From assembly GCA_037178975.1 (NCBI GenBank), contig JASJZH010000004.1:930001-994000 (forward strand): a stretch of 64,000 bases of DNA, given 5' to 3'. The notes under the pieces were generated by a model. That model saw nothing but the letters and a program-made list of their open reading frames with translations, did no database searches and was not told where the DNA came from. Position 1 is the first letter of the stretch. Every line of letters starts with the position of its first letter. Made by a program: the position numbers and the translations under genes. The DNA comes from Oscheius tipulae (lineage: Eukaryota > Nematoda > Chromadorea > Rhabditida > Rhabditidae). Positions 12,790 to 23,338 of this stretch are shown one piece after another.

Positions 12790-15700
12790 TTATTTGTCCC
12801 ATTGCTGCCGAAGCATTCGGTCGTACTCTCCTCCTTCCGCTTCTTTTTCTAAGATTTCCAGTGTTTTCGACTGGTAGCGGCGAACAATTAGTAGACAGAT
12901 AGGCAGGACCAGCGAGAGCAGGGGCATTGGCTGGAAGTAGCATCAAAAAATTGAAAACCAGCGTAGCTGGATGGTTGTTTTTTTTTGACAGAGGGGCGGA
13001 GAGACCAAGAGGCAGAAAGAAAAAGAGACAGAGAGACAGTGAGACAGAAAGACAGAGAGACAAAGGGGTAGAGAGGCAGAGAGACCAAGACACAGAGATA
13101 TAGAGAGACTGACTGTTCAAACAGTACTCACATAGGACGCGCTCCTGGCTATACTGAAAGCCACGACATCATCCTGTTGGATGACCTCTTGCCAGAATCG
13201 GATCAGAAGGACGAAAGAGAGACAGCAGATGAACAGAGTCGTCGTGATGATGGATACGCACAGTACGAATTCAGTTGCTCTTATATTTTCAGAGTACTGG
13301 TACCGCTTAGAGAGACGGCACCCAATCCTGAACTTAAACCTAGGTTTCAAAAACTCGACCCACTTTTTCATCCTCTCTTTCTTGTTGTACTTGTACAGAT
13401 AGGAGCAGGTAATCAGGCCGATTATTGAAAGAAGAATGGAGATCAGAAGGACATGATTGAATCGTGCCCTAGCTGGTTTGGGGAAGAGGAGGTAGGAGAC
13501 TTCTGGCTCGAGAAAAATGTCCGGATCGAAGAGGTCAACAGCGTAGAGGAATTCCAGGGTTGAGAAGAGGACCTGTAAAATATATATTTCAGGCTTTTAG
13601 TATATGAAAGTCAGTGCATTCTGGCTTGTTCATGCCACAGATTTTGGTTGAAAAAAGAATAAACCTCAGAAACAGTAAACCTCTACCGAAACACTTTGTA
13701 TCACTGAAAATTGGTTAGATTTCCATAACTCTTCTATGTGAAACATTCCGGAAACGAAAACGGATTCAAAATGTTCAATTGATCTTTATACTCCCTCCCA
13801 GTAGTATATTTGTTGCAGTTGGAATTGACCGGCCGTTGAAATTGACCGGAACTAGTTGAAATTGACCGGTCAACTTCAACTAGTTGAAATTGACCAGGTT
13901 CAGTTGAAATTGACCGGAAAGTTTATTTGGGGTGTCTACAATTATTTTACTTTTTTTTTAAAATTTTTTACATGTTTTACGGTTTATTCTTTGTCTAATT
14001 GGTCACAGGCACAACATTTTTAATGTTTTATCACGAAAACAAGCTGAAAAAAACTTCAGCAGCTATTTTAGTGCCAGAACTAACTTCACTCTTTGCATCG
14101 TTTGTTTACTTTGTTTTTCGCGTTCTCTTCTTCTTTTTATTTCTCTTTATTTTGAGCACACCATTGTTACAGGTGGTGTAATGTCGGAAGAGAATCTCCA
14201 CGATCGTGCGAAAGAAGATCACAGAGCGCGATTCAATGTCAAGCTGCAAGAATACGTCGCTAGCAAGAAATCATCTACACTCCGAACAGATGACAACTAC
14301 AAGGAGATCGTTGAAGCCGTCAAAAGATGGGAAACTGGCGAAAAATTTACTAATGACGCGATGAGACGAAACTACGGAAGAAGGTATGTTTTCCCTAATA
14401 CACTTCTTTATTTTTTAGATTCTGCATAGGAAATATCAATGGCCGAGACGAGCTTCTACACGACGGCAAAGTCGTTGTTTCTCAATCAAGAATATTCGAA
14501 ATACTTTACGTCACACATGTTACCGGAGGATGTATCGGACGCGATTTGATGTGGCCAAAATTTAAAGGATACTTCGGAATCGCACAGTAAGCCGTCTTTT
14601 CCTTTCAAAGTTAGCAAGTTTTTAGGGAACTGGTTACAATTTTTGTCAAATGCTGCCCTTTGTGTCCACTGAAGAAGGGCAAAGCGAAGAAAGGGCTGGT
14701 AATAAAGCCGATAATCAGCACCACGCATAACGAAAGATGTCAGGCTAGTTCTGTATAAAGATATTTCTATTTTTAGGTGGATCTTATTGATCTACAGTCG
14801 GTACCAGACGGAGAGCATAAGTTCATATTAAACTACCAGGATCACTTGACGAAGTTCGTCGTTCTAAGGGCGCTGAAAACCAAGACGTCTGTAGAAGTTT
14901 CCATGCAGATCAACTCCATATTCTGCTTATTTGGTGAGAAATCTTTTTGAATAAACTTTTTTCATTCCAGGACCTCCGAAGCTGCTACAGACGGATAACG
15001 GACGAGAATTTGAAAATACGACACTGAAAGAGATGCTAAAAAATTGGCCAGCCTGCAAGCTGATTCACGGGCGTCCGAGACATTCCCAAAGCCAGGGGTC
15101 TGTCGAGAGGTCCAACAAAGACATTCAAGACATCCTTTTTATCGAGATGAAGAGGAAAGATACGCCAAAATGGTCAGAGCTGCTTGATCGAGTACAATAC
15201 ATCAAAAACACAGGATTTCATGGGATTGGAAGAACCCCAATCAAAGCCTTGTTCGGTTAGTTTCATTTTAGAATAATTTTTGTTTATCTCTATGCTTGTA
15301 GGTTTCGATGAAAATGGCACGGAATCCCAGACGATTCACGAGGTCCCCGAAGCTGAGGAGTGTGAAGAATACTTCCAAGAATTCTACGGGCCTCCAGAAG
15401 AATACGTCGAAGAAGAGGGAACCCCGTGGAACAAGCAGGTCAGGCGCTACAACGGCAAGCAGATCGACAAGCTTCAAAAAACAGGTATGATCAAATTTTT
15501 TACCCTTGAAATCGTTTTTATAGATATGGAGCGATCGAAGTAGGAACGTCAGTTCTGGTAGCGATTCCCGATGTTGATCGCCCAAAAGCTGGCGCACGAA
15601 GCATAATGGCTGTTGTTCTCGAGGAAAAACACGGATTTTATAAGTAAGCAAATCATTTAGCTTCTTTGATAAGTTCTCTTTAGACTAGGAACACGTCACG

Positions 15701-18288
15701 GCTATCTTCCCAACTTTTTCGCGAGGAATCAAGTTGAGCCGTTGGAGGAGACGTTCGTTCTCCCGTCTGCTGTACCCGATGTGGAACTACCTTCATTTCG
15801 AGCAGCAATTTCTTTTGGTTCTGTTACGGGAGGACAAGGACACAAGCACTGCAATTGCTACGGGAGATGTAATTCCAACCGATGTTCGTGTAAAGCTCGT
15901 GAATTGTTGTGTAATTCTCGTTGTCACAAGAATAACTCTTTCTGCAGGAACAAATAGACACATTGTGTTATTTCTGTCATTTTTTTGACATCTTTATTGT
16001 TTTTGTTTGTTTCCTACTAATAAATTCTAGTCACCGCAAAGTTGATCGTTATTTGGTCGAAAAAGTTGATAGAGTAAACAAAAATGGGATAAACTAGCGG
16101 TTAATAACGAAATGTGTTTCGCCTCTAGTCAATTTCAACTGAATATTTGCATAAATAGGTTATTAGAACGCTCAATCCTACATTTCACAGCATTTTTGAA
16201 TCGATTTTTGTTAAAAACCGCTGCTTAGAATCGAACCCGGGTTGATCGGGCGGAAAGCGGTCGCCTTAGCAATATACCTCTTTTTTTTATTACAAAAATG
16301 GAATTTTTTCACTTCCGGTCAATTCCAACTGAATCTCGATTTTTAAAAACAGTTGAAATTGATCCAACTAGTTGGAATTGACCGGTCAATTTCAACTAGT
16401 TCTGGTCAATTTCAACGGCCGGTCAATTCCAACTGCAACATATTCACAATTGGAGATGTTTTTCGAACTGGAAGCATATATGAATTGTTCCAAAGAGAGA
16501 ATTACTTCAAAACACTGTTTCACAGGAATTCCGATTCCGATTTTGACAGACCATTTTCTCCTAGCATGGCTGGAAATGAGTTGTTTCAAAATGCTTCATG
16601 ATTTATTATAAGAAGTCACATCGCACTCGGATCATCTTGTTCTCGGGATACAACTTTTTGAGGAGAAGCTGAAACAGAAAAATTATGTTTCTTTGACCAA
16701 AGTATAATAGGCTTCCGTTTTTCCGAAATCAGCCATTTCGGGGTCAAGGTTGCATTTTTCTATTTTGGTATGTTCTGCAAAGTTGTAGAGTTTTTTCTGC
16801 TCTACAACTTTGCAGGCAACTGAATTTCTATGGCTATACTCAATTTCTCTACTCCTATATTCACCTGCTTTCGGTCACAAAGACGAGCTCAACTCACCGC
16901 CCCAGCCGTCAAGCTCCATCCCAGTTGACAATCCCAGTTCTCATAGTCTCCCGCCTTTTTCGTCGCCACACTCCTCTCGACTAAGAATGCCGTCTTAAAC
17001 CATGTAGAGGCAAAGGAAGTCCAGACAATGAAGTAATGAGCTAGGCGATAGCTCGGTCTGGGAATAAAGGCCTCACAAGGCTCGGTGAACGTGAAAGAAA
17101 TCTTCAGGACATGAATCTGAGCCAAAATGATGACGACACAATTGAGGAGGAGGTTTGCCACGAAGGAGAAGGAAATTATCTGGAAGATTTGAGGTTTCGA
17201 GTTGTGGAGAAAGCTATTACCTTTAGATTTCGGTGGACTGCAACATAGGGGAGACGAAAAAAAAGGGCGCGGATGAGGAAGACGGCTCCGAAGAAGGCTA
17301 GGAAGAGATGAAGGAGATTGGAACTGCGGAAGACCCAAGAGGATTGAACTGGGGCGGCGTACTGGAAAAGGTATCTGTCTCTGTCTGTCTTCCAACAAAA
17401 CGTATAACAAACTCCTATGTTTCGTGGCTTGTGGGAACTCAAAAAATTTTATTTTAGTCACTTTTTTGAATGACTTTAATATAATACTTGCTAGCCTCAG
17501 TTTATTCAGGCTTGTACGAGTTCTCTATTTTGAGGAACTTTGTTTTCATACCTTGTACTAACCCTTTCCACCTGAAAGACAATTGGTCGCCTGTTGGTCG
17601 CAGGCTTTTTTTATTTTTTATTTTTTTTTTTACTAGGTTTTTGACAGGAATCCTGATCAGAATAGCTATCTTTTAGCAATTATTTGATTATCTGGGGAGA
17701 TGTGGAAAATCCGTTTCATGACTGACTGGTTGCGCACTACTGTAAAGGCTTGAAGCTTGGTGCGACTACCAATCCGGGAAAAGCCACTATATCTCTACAG
17801 GTATGGAAAAACAGAAATCGTTAGCGGGTTCCGCATCTTTCCTCATGTCCCCTTGTTACAAAAGCACGTAAACATTCTTCTGTGTGGAAACTAGCCATCA
17901 ATGCAGTTTTGTTTCGTGCTGTGTACTAAGACTTCCAAGTTGTGCTGGAAGACAATTATTCAATCGTATACTTTCATCTGTCCGAAGAAACAAAAATCAT
18001 GAGAAGATTTCAATTTGAATGTTTCAAGTTTGGGTCATACTTTGAACTCCGCATATTTCGACCGACGACTCTCCGGCTTTCAAGATTTGGCTCACATTTT
18101 ATCCTGGTTTCTGATACAGGCCTCACTTATTAGTCTTCTCTCATTTCCAAGTGTCCTTATATTCATTATAAAACATTTTCTGTCACAACTTGTTTCAAGA
18201 ATACCTTCTACAAATTCTACAAAATACCTACCTCAACACAATCCGCCTCACTTGCCAGACCCAAGCTTGTCCAATTCTCTGCATGATC
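12790..18288 (-). CDS. Srab-family ser/chemoreceptor (7TM), start exon uncertain
   Basis: Nematode serpentine receptor, closest in feel to Sra/Srab. Exons on the minus strand: 18288-18232 (DHAENWTSLGLASEADCVE), 17361-17221 (first helix), 17179-16898 (helices 2-4, with HYFIVWTSFASTWFKTAFLV followed by ERSVAT), 13572-13132 (helices 4-6, including the LSKRYQYSENIRATEF motif typical of Sra/Srab) and 12930-12790 (helix 7, ending QQWDK, TAA). All junctions are phase 0, giving about 353 residues before any start exon; the ATG itself was not located upstream of 18288. The intron 13573-16897 contains a complete 2.63-kb DNA transposon, so the gene may still be expressed if that intron is spliced. Expected in the plasma membrane of chemosensory neurons (family knowledge). 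Confidence 0.82.
13811..13914 (+). repeat. Left terminal inverted repeat with internal GTTGAAATTGACC units
   Basis: Terminal 65 bp pair with the right end. Inside, the unit GTTGRAATTGACC occurs five times in about 100 bp, and AACTAGTTGAA...TTCAACTAGTT around TTGACCGGTCAA forms a near-perfect palindrome (about 13851-13886). Confidence 0.9.
14181..15957 (+). CDS. Integrase-type transposase of the Ginger-like element
   Basis: Exons: 14181-14383, 14419-14586, 14626-14752, 14777-14933, 14971-15255, 15302-15484, 15524-15643, 15684-15957 (TAG). The start MSEENLHDRAKED follows a TACAG acceptor-like site. An N-terminal helical region leads to an HHCC-like integrase zinc region (HVTGGC...CCPLCPLKK). 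The rve catalytic core shows Asp in VDLIDLQSV, Asp in LLQTDNGREF and Glu in SQSQGSVERSNKDI, i.e. a D,D(35)E triad with the expected spacing. Downstream come an acidic linker, the GTSVLVAIPDVDRPKAGARS block seen in KRBA2-like proteins, and a Cys-rich tail (CNCYGRCNSNRCSCK). Seven of eight junctions are in phase. The 15484/15524 junction is not: it needs a weak acceptor or a one-base frame change, so this copy could be damaged there. Confidence 0.85.
16218..16272 (-). other. tRNA-like remnant inside the transposon
   Basis: On the minus strand it reads GCTAAGGCGACCGC...ACCCGGGTTCGATTCTAAGC, with the T-arm and B-box-like GGTTCGATTC of a tRNA and a plausible D-arm end. The 5' acceptor and D-arm half is missing and the anticodon arm does not pair well, so a functional tRNA is unlikely. 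Confidence 0.45.
16330..16440 (-). repeat. Right terminal inverted repeat of the Ginger-like element
   Basis: Reverse complement begins TGTTGCAGTTGGAATTGACC and matches the left end for about 65 bp, then diverges. The palindromic AACTAGTTG...CAACTAGTT segment is also present. Confidence 0.9.
16728..16816. repeat. Foldback repeat, best-preserved stem
   Basis: AAATCAGCCATTTCGGGGTC and a GGTTGCATTTTT tract precede a perfect 16-bp stem, CTGCAAAGTTGTAGAG and its complement CTCTACAACTTTGCAG, with a 9-bp loop. Lies in the Srab intron 13573-16897, outside the transposon. Confidence 0.8.
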
Positions 18289-20213
18289 CTGAAAAGTAAC
18301 ATTGACATACGCATCGCCACCAAAAACCCACCAATTTACACATTTTGATGTCAAGGACAACCCTTACAGGGTGGTCTCAAGACGAGTAGGAGGCCTGGAA
18401 GATCGAATTGCTTCATTATGGAAGAGAGAGTTGAAAAACAAACAAATAATCGGGAAATTTGAGACCGAGAACGACCTGACTCGAGAAAGAGGAGGCGACT
18501 TTCATCTTTTGGTCAATAGTTTGGGGGAGGGGAGTCTGGGAATCGGGTACAAGAGAAGGAGCAAAGTGTTGCTAATTGGGTGGAGAGAGTTTTTATTGTT
18601 TCAACATATGGATGTAGTAAATTTTTGGACGGCGATTTGCTAGGACGAAACTTTTGATGATTATCACCAAGTTTAATGTTCTGTCTAGTGTATAAACAAT
18701 TCTAATAAGAAATGTGCTTCGTCTTAGCAAGTAACACTTCACCTTGCGTCATGTCTCTCTGTCTCTCTGCCTCTCTGGCTAGTTATCTCCCTGTCTCTCA
18801 GTCCCTTTGTCGCTTTATCGTTTCGACTGTTCTTTCTTCTGCCGATAGTCTTTCGCTGGTAGCAATAGAGTTCGTCGTTACATTACTGGGTTATTGTCTA
18901 ACTCAATTAGCAATTTAAAACGACTATGTACAGATTTTTGCTTTGCTGCTGTTTCGTGGCTTCGGACAAACAAACATCCAAACAGAGTCCTTCACAGAAG
19001 CCATCGCGCTTAGATAGTAGAGATGACACTTGAGTTTCTGTAGTCTTTCCTGTCAAGTATTATCCTAGGTTAGAGTTGGAGCCCAGTTAAAAGAGCCAAA
19101 CAGTTCAAGAGAGTGCTGGGTCGCTCGGCCAGGAGCGTAAGCGACTGATATGGGATAACCCTTGACAGAAAAGGCTACAAAAACTGTCAACTGCTATCCC
19201 AGAATAGCGTTGACGTGGAATTCACAAGGCCCAGCTTGGGCAAAGTTGTTCGGGAATTTTCGTTTCAATCCGTAGGTAAATATGAGAACAGTGTTGGTAT
19301 TTTTATACTTTTGTTGAAAAACTTCCATGTTCCAGTCGCTGGGTAGAAGGAAACAGCAGAGTCTTGTTTTGCTTCTCCCAATTTCATTTCAACAAAACAT
19401 TTTTCAGTTCATAGTTGAAACAAGGTATCGAATCATTCTTCTGCTTTGATCACGAAGGATTCACGACATCCAAAAAACTTGTCTCCCCTGTTTCAGCTGA
19501 TGAACAAATAAAAAACAAAATGGCCCCCTTTGATCGGGGAACATCGAGCAACTAAACTTTCAAAAATGTTCTATGTTTCAACCAATAGCTAAAAGGACAA
19601 GTTGACACTGAATTTGGCTTGGTCGTGTCGAAAACGAATATTTCACCTAAAAATAACTAAAGGGTGAGTCACAATGAAGCATCTGGAAGGCACTCAACAC
19701 CTCGTGATCTGGCTCTCTAGGCACATACCTCCAAAGCCAGAAATCGGAGCACACAGCTGCCATTAATTTAGTGGAGGCTGCAGGCAGAGGACGGGAAAAT
19801 TGAGGTCATCAGCTTGAATAAACACGAGCTTGGATCAGCCTCTGGACTCATCACGTCGACGGCCAATAAAAGAACGAGAGGGGATGGGAGAGACGAGGAG
19901 CGGGGATGACGTCAAATTGGCACCGTTTTTATGTCGGAACTTCTCACCAAAACTGCCAATTTGTCTCTGTCTCTCTATCTCTCTGCCTCTCTGTCTCCCG
20001 AGATCCATCCACACATCGGACTACTGTTCCCGATCAAGATTCGCCCTTTTCTGCTAGATCAACAGCTACAAAGATGTTATCAGCTCTGATCTGCTCTAAC
20101 AGCAGGGAAAAGTAATGTAATGACAGATGTCTGCTCACACAGTTCAGCCTCGGACACGACCAGCGAAATGGCAGAGTTCAAAGTTCCAGGCCCAGGAGAG
20201 GGATATAAGGGTA
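18289..20213. other. Non-coding interval with one inverted-repeat element
   Basis: Upstream of the Srab receptor. The longest open frame (18302-18643, +) has no recognisable motif and no splice-supported neighbours. Simple TCTCTCTG tracts occur at about 18752-18802 and 19963-19998. The only structured feature is the inverted repeat at 19039-19179. Confidence 0.55.
19039..19179. repeat. MITE-like inverted-repeat element
   Basis: Arms TGTAGTCTTTCCTGTCAAGT (19039) and, in reverse complement, TGTAGCCTTTTCTGTCAAGG (ending 19179) match over about 28 bp with few mismatches. The core GAGCCAAACAGTTC...CTGGGTCGCTC recurs in the opposite orientation at 9620-9672 in a cho-1 intron. Confidence 0.65.
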
Positions 20214-20269
20214 GAAGTCACAATTTACAATTTACAATTTATTGTCGGAATCAAGGGGTTGCTATCATG

Positions 20270-23149
20270 TCAGGGCTCCCTTGCCGCTCCCATAGCGCGA
20301 ACCCATTCTTCGCCTCCCTCTCTTGCCTGTCCCATCCACGTGGTTGGAGTTCGTCCGAGGCGACCACAGGCTTTCTTCAGCTCATCTTCCCATCTCATGC
20401 ACGGTCTCCCTAGAGCTCGTCGCTGATCTAGAGGAACCCATTCCGTCATCGCTTTCGACCACCTTCCTCCTTCCATCTCGGCCACTTTTCTCGCCCATTT
20501 CAGCTTCCTCGTCCATGCCAAGTCCAGAACATTCGGTAGTTCTGTCCTTCTTCTCACCTCCTCATTCCTCACACGATCCCGAAGTGTGATACTGAGCATG
20601 GCCCTTTCCTGCCGTCGTTGTAGGGCTGCAAGTTTGGCTCGATCCTCTGTGCGAAGACTCCAGATTTCGCATCCATACAGCAAACTTGGGACGACGCAGG
20701 TCAGGTACACTCGTCGTTTCATCTTCATCGAGACCGTTCTCTTGGTGAGGAAGAGACGGTGGCGATTGAAGGCAGCCCAAGAAGCTCCGATCCGACGGGA
20801 CAGCTCCTGATTTTCCGAGGTGCAGGTTACCGAACATCCAAGATAAACGAAATGCCGGACAAACTGTATAGCTTGTCCTGTTAAGCGTAGATCTCCCTCG
20901 TAGGCATTGGTCATCGCGAAAGTTTTGCGATGATTGATTTCGAGCCCAATCCTACGGCTTCCTTGTTCCAGTTCAGTCACCATCCGCTGCACAGATCTTA
21001 GACTCTTTCCGATAAGAACGACATCATCGGCGTAGCGAAGATGAGTCAGCTTACGGCCGTTGATGTTGAAACCGATGTCGTCCCAATTGAGTTGGCGGAA
21101 GACGTCTTCGAGTACAGCGTTGAAAAGCAGTGGAGAAAGTACGCATCCTTGACGAACTCCACGTTTGATGTTAACATCCACTAACTCTTCTTGCACTTTG
21201 ATCTTGCAACCAGCATCTCTGTAGACCCTTCGCAGCATCTCGATATAGAGTTGGTCCGAACCGTGTCTTTGAAGTGAGTTCCAGACAGCTTCCCACTCAA
21301 TGGTGTCGTAAGCTTTCCGGAAATCGACGAACACAAGGTAGAGGTGACTTCGGTAACCGGAGGCCTTGTCGATCAGCTGTCTGATGGTATGAAGGTGTTC
21401 TACAGTTGAGTAGCTTCGGCGGAATCCTGCTTGTTCGATTGGCTGGTTGAATTCCAGATTTCCTTGCATCCTGGCCAGCATCACTCGTGTGAAGAGTTTG
21501 TAGGGAGCTGGTAGCACGGAGATTGGACGGAAGTTAGTCAGGTCTGTGTGATCACCTTTCTTCGGGATGAGGGTGGTAATCGAATCACCGAATCCAGGAG
21601 GAACCACACGATGTTGGAGCATCCGAGTGAAGAGACGTGCGAGAAGAGGCACAATCTCCGCTTCCACAACTCGAAGCTGCATGGTCGTGATGGAGTCATG
21701 TCCAGGGGCTGTCCGCATCTTCATCCGATGTAGTTGTTTCCAGACTTCCTCCTCGAGTACTGGCGGGACTTCCTCAAGAGGGGGATGGGGCATCGGGGCC
21801 ACATTGACCGTTTGTTGGTAAAGCTCGTCGAAGAACTCCTTCACTCGATCTCGCACATCTTGGGGGCAGTTAGTTCGCGATCCGTCCTTCTTCTGGAGCT
21901 GTCCGATCACAGGAGTCGATATTTCCTCGAAGAGCCTCTTGGTTGAGAGCGTCTGACGATAACGTGTCTCGAGGTTCTTCTCAATATCCGAAGCAATGGC
22001 CACACGGAGGGACTTGTTTGTTTGGACCAACTGAAGACGAGACAGAATGTCATCCTTGGCCAGTAGAACTCGTCGCTGATTGAACAGGTCCCTGGTGCCA
22101 ACGGAGAGTCTTTCTGCGCGTGGGATCCTTTCAACAGCAACAGCCCGAGCTTCGTCGAAAACTTCACGTATGCCTTGGTACTGATTAGCCGGATTCGGAT
22201 CCTCCATTGCTTCTCTTCTCTCCTGGACAGCGTGTCGGAAAAGCGGCCAGTTCATCTTTGTCTGCATTGCCTTCTGTCGACGTCTGGGGAACTTGGCGTC
22301 TAGATCGACGATGAGACGGACAAGGCGGTGGTCGCTTCGGAAGTTGAACTGGTTGATGACTTGAACTTTCCGCACGGTGTTGAATCTTCGAACGAGGAAC
22401 AGATCGTATTCCTTGAGGGTGGTGCCATTGGGCGATCTCCAGGTCCATTTTCTTCCGGATCTCTGCTTACTGAAGGTGTTGGCTACGTCCCAACCGTGTT
22501 GTTGACAGAAGGAGACGAGTTGTTCTCCTCGACGGTTTCGGGTACCATAGCCGTAAGCTCCGATCGACGGTTCCAATGGGTGGAGACGCGGTCCGACGGA
22601 AGCATTCCAATCTCCGAGCACTATTGTACACCTCTGATGTTTTCTGGGAAAGTTCACTTGGCTCATGATTCCAGTGCCCTGACCCTTACTCACACCATTG
22701 GCCCCGACCGGCAGCCCCTGTTTCCATAAGGATCCACCAGTCCGGTTGTACGCAGCTCTTTGAACCTTGCTCAGGAAACGGTCGTAGACGGCGTCATCGG
22801 CATCTCCTGTGGGTGCATAGCACATGACGAGATGGAGATTCCAATTCGGCCCTCTCAGCTCCAGTGTGCAGCATCTGTCGTCGATCGGTGTGAAGCGATG
22901 GATGTTGGAGACAAGATGTGGTGCCACAATGAAGCCCACGCCGCGTCGGTTGTACTGACCACCACTGTAGAGAAGGTGGCTGCCAGATTTCCTCAGCAGC
23001 TCTTGGCCGTTTCCCGACTTCCATGTCTCACTCAGGCCAACCACGTCGAAGGTGATCTTGAGCAGAGCCTCCTCGAGTTCGAGTAGGCGTCTCTTCGAGT
23101 GGATGGACTGGCAGTTGAGCTGACAGAGGTTGAGTTGGTCTCGCACCAT
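20270..23149 (-). CDS. Retrotransposon endonuclease/reverse transcriptase
   Basis: About 960 residues from the ATG at 23149 (MVRDQLNLCQLNCQS). The frame stays open upstream to 23362, but that stretch crosses the tandem repeats and leaves the element, so the later start is preferred. The N-terminal apurinic-type endonuclease is recognised by LSETWKS, VMCYAP, LGDWNASVG and a terminal SDHRLVR. The reverse transcriptase shows TTLIPKKGD, NFRPISVLP, FVDFRKAYDTIEWEA, GVRQGCVLSPLLFN and the catalytic LRYADDVVLIG, then a C-terminal WARKVAEM...GRPCMRWEDELKK region. No stop or frameshift is seen, so it may be active or very recently so. RTE clade is assigned from domain layout and tail, without phylogeny. 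Confidence 0.92.
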   Translation of the reverse strand: MVRDQLNLCQLNCQSIHSKRRLLELEEALLKITFDVVGLSETWKSGNGQELLRKSGSHLLYSGGQYNRRGVGFIVAPHLVSNIHRFTPIDDRCCTLELRGPNWNLHLVMCYAPTGDADDAVYDRFLSKVQRAAYNRTGGSLWKQGLPVGANGVSKGQGTGIMSQVNFPRKHQRCTIVLGDWNASVGPRLHPLEPSIGAYGYGTRNRRGEQLVSFCQQHGWDVANTFSKQRSGRKWTWRSPNGTTLKEYDLFLVRRFNTVRKVQVINQFNFRSDHRLVRLIVDLDAKFPRRRQKAMQTKMNWPLFRHAVQERREAMEDPNPANQYQGIREVFDEARAVAVERIPRAERLSVGTRDLFNQRRVLLAKDDILSRLQLVQTNKSLRVAIASDIEKNLETRYRQTLSTKRLFEEISTPVIGQLQKKDGSRTNCPQDVRDRVKEFFDELYQQTVNVAPMPHPPLEEVPPVLEEEVWKQLHRMKMRTAPGHDSITTMQLRVVEAEIVPLLARLFTRMLQHRVVPPGFGDSITTLIPKKGDHTDLTNFRPISVLPAPYKLFTRVMLARMQGNLEFNQPIEQAGFRRSYSTVEHLHTIRQLIDKASGYRSHLYLVFVDFRKAYDTIEWEAVWNSLQRHGSDQLYIEMLRRVYRDAGCKIKVQEELVDVNIKRGVRQGCVLSPLLFNAVLEDVFRQLNWDDIGFNINGRKLTHLRYADDVVLIGKSLRSVQRMVTELEQGSRRIGLEINHRKTFAMTNAYEGDLRLTGQAIQFVRHFVYLGCSVTCTSENQELSRRIGASWAAFNRHRLFLTKRTVSMKMKRRVYLTCVVPSLLYGCEIWSLRTEDRAKLAALQRRQERAMLSITLRDRVRNEEVRRRTELPNVLDLAWTRKLKWARKVAEMEGGRWSKAMTEWVPLDQRRALGRPCMRWEDELKKACGRLGRTPTTWMGQAREGGEEWVRAMGAAREP

Positions 23150-23271
23150 GGGTGTTGACGTGACGATCCCTCTGTGTCGCAGTTCTGGGACCGGAACTCC
23201 TTCTTTCCACAAACGGCTACGGTGATGGTAGGCCACTAGGGAGCGCTTGAAGAAGCGAGCGCACAGTTTGT

Positions 23272-23338
23272 GAAAATAAAGAAAGTTGAAAATAAAGAAA
23301 GTTGAAAATAAAGAAAGTTGAAAATAAAGAAAGTTAGA
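23272..23338. repeat. Four tandem 16-bp units at the retrotransposon 5' end
   Basis: AAAATAAAGAAAGTTG repeated with little variation. It sits at the extreme 5' end of the element (minus orientation), where 5' UTR promoter-like repeats would be expected. Confidence 0.85.

Larger units (their letters stand above)
13811..16440 (+). mobile_element. Ginger/KRBA2-like integrase DNA transposon
   Basis: Element of 2,630 bp with terminal inverted repeats beginning TGTTGCAGTTGGAATTGACC and ending in its complement. About 65 bp of the two ends match with very few differences. It is flanked by TATT on both sides (13807-13810 and 16441-16444), a 4-bp target duplication. It encodes one spliced protein with a retroviral-type integrase core (separate entry). 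TGT...ACA ends, 4-bp duplications and a Gypsy-like integrase are features of the Ginger group of cut-and-paste transposons. It lies in an intron of the Srab receptor, on the opposite strand. Confidence 0.85.

Noticed and set aside
18302-18643. 114-codon plus-strand open frame
   Set aside because: No recognisable motif, no exon signals of a neighbouring gene, and it overlaps the upstream region of the minus-strand receptor.
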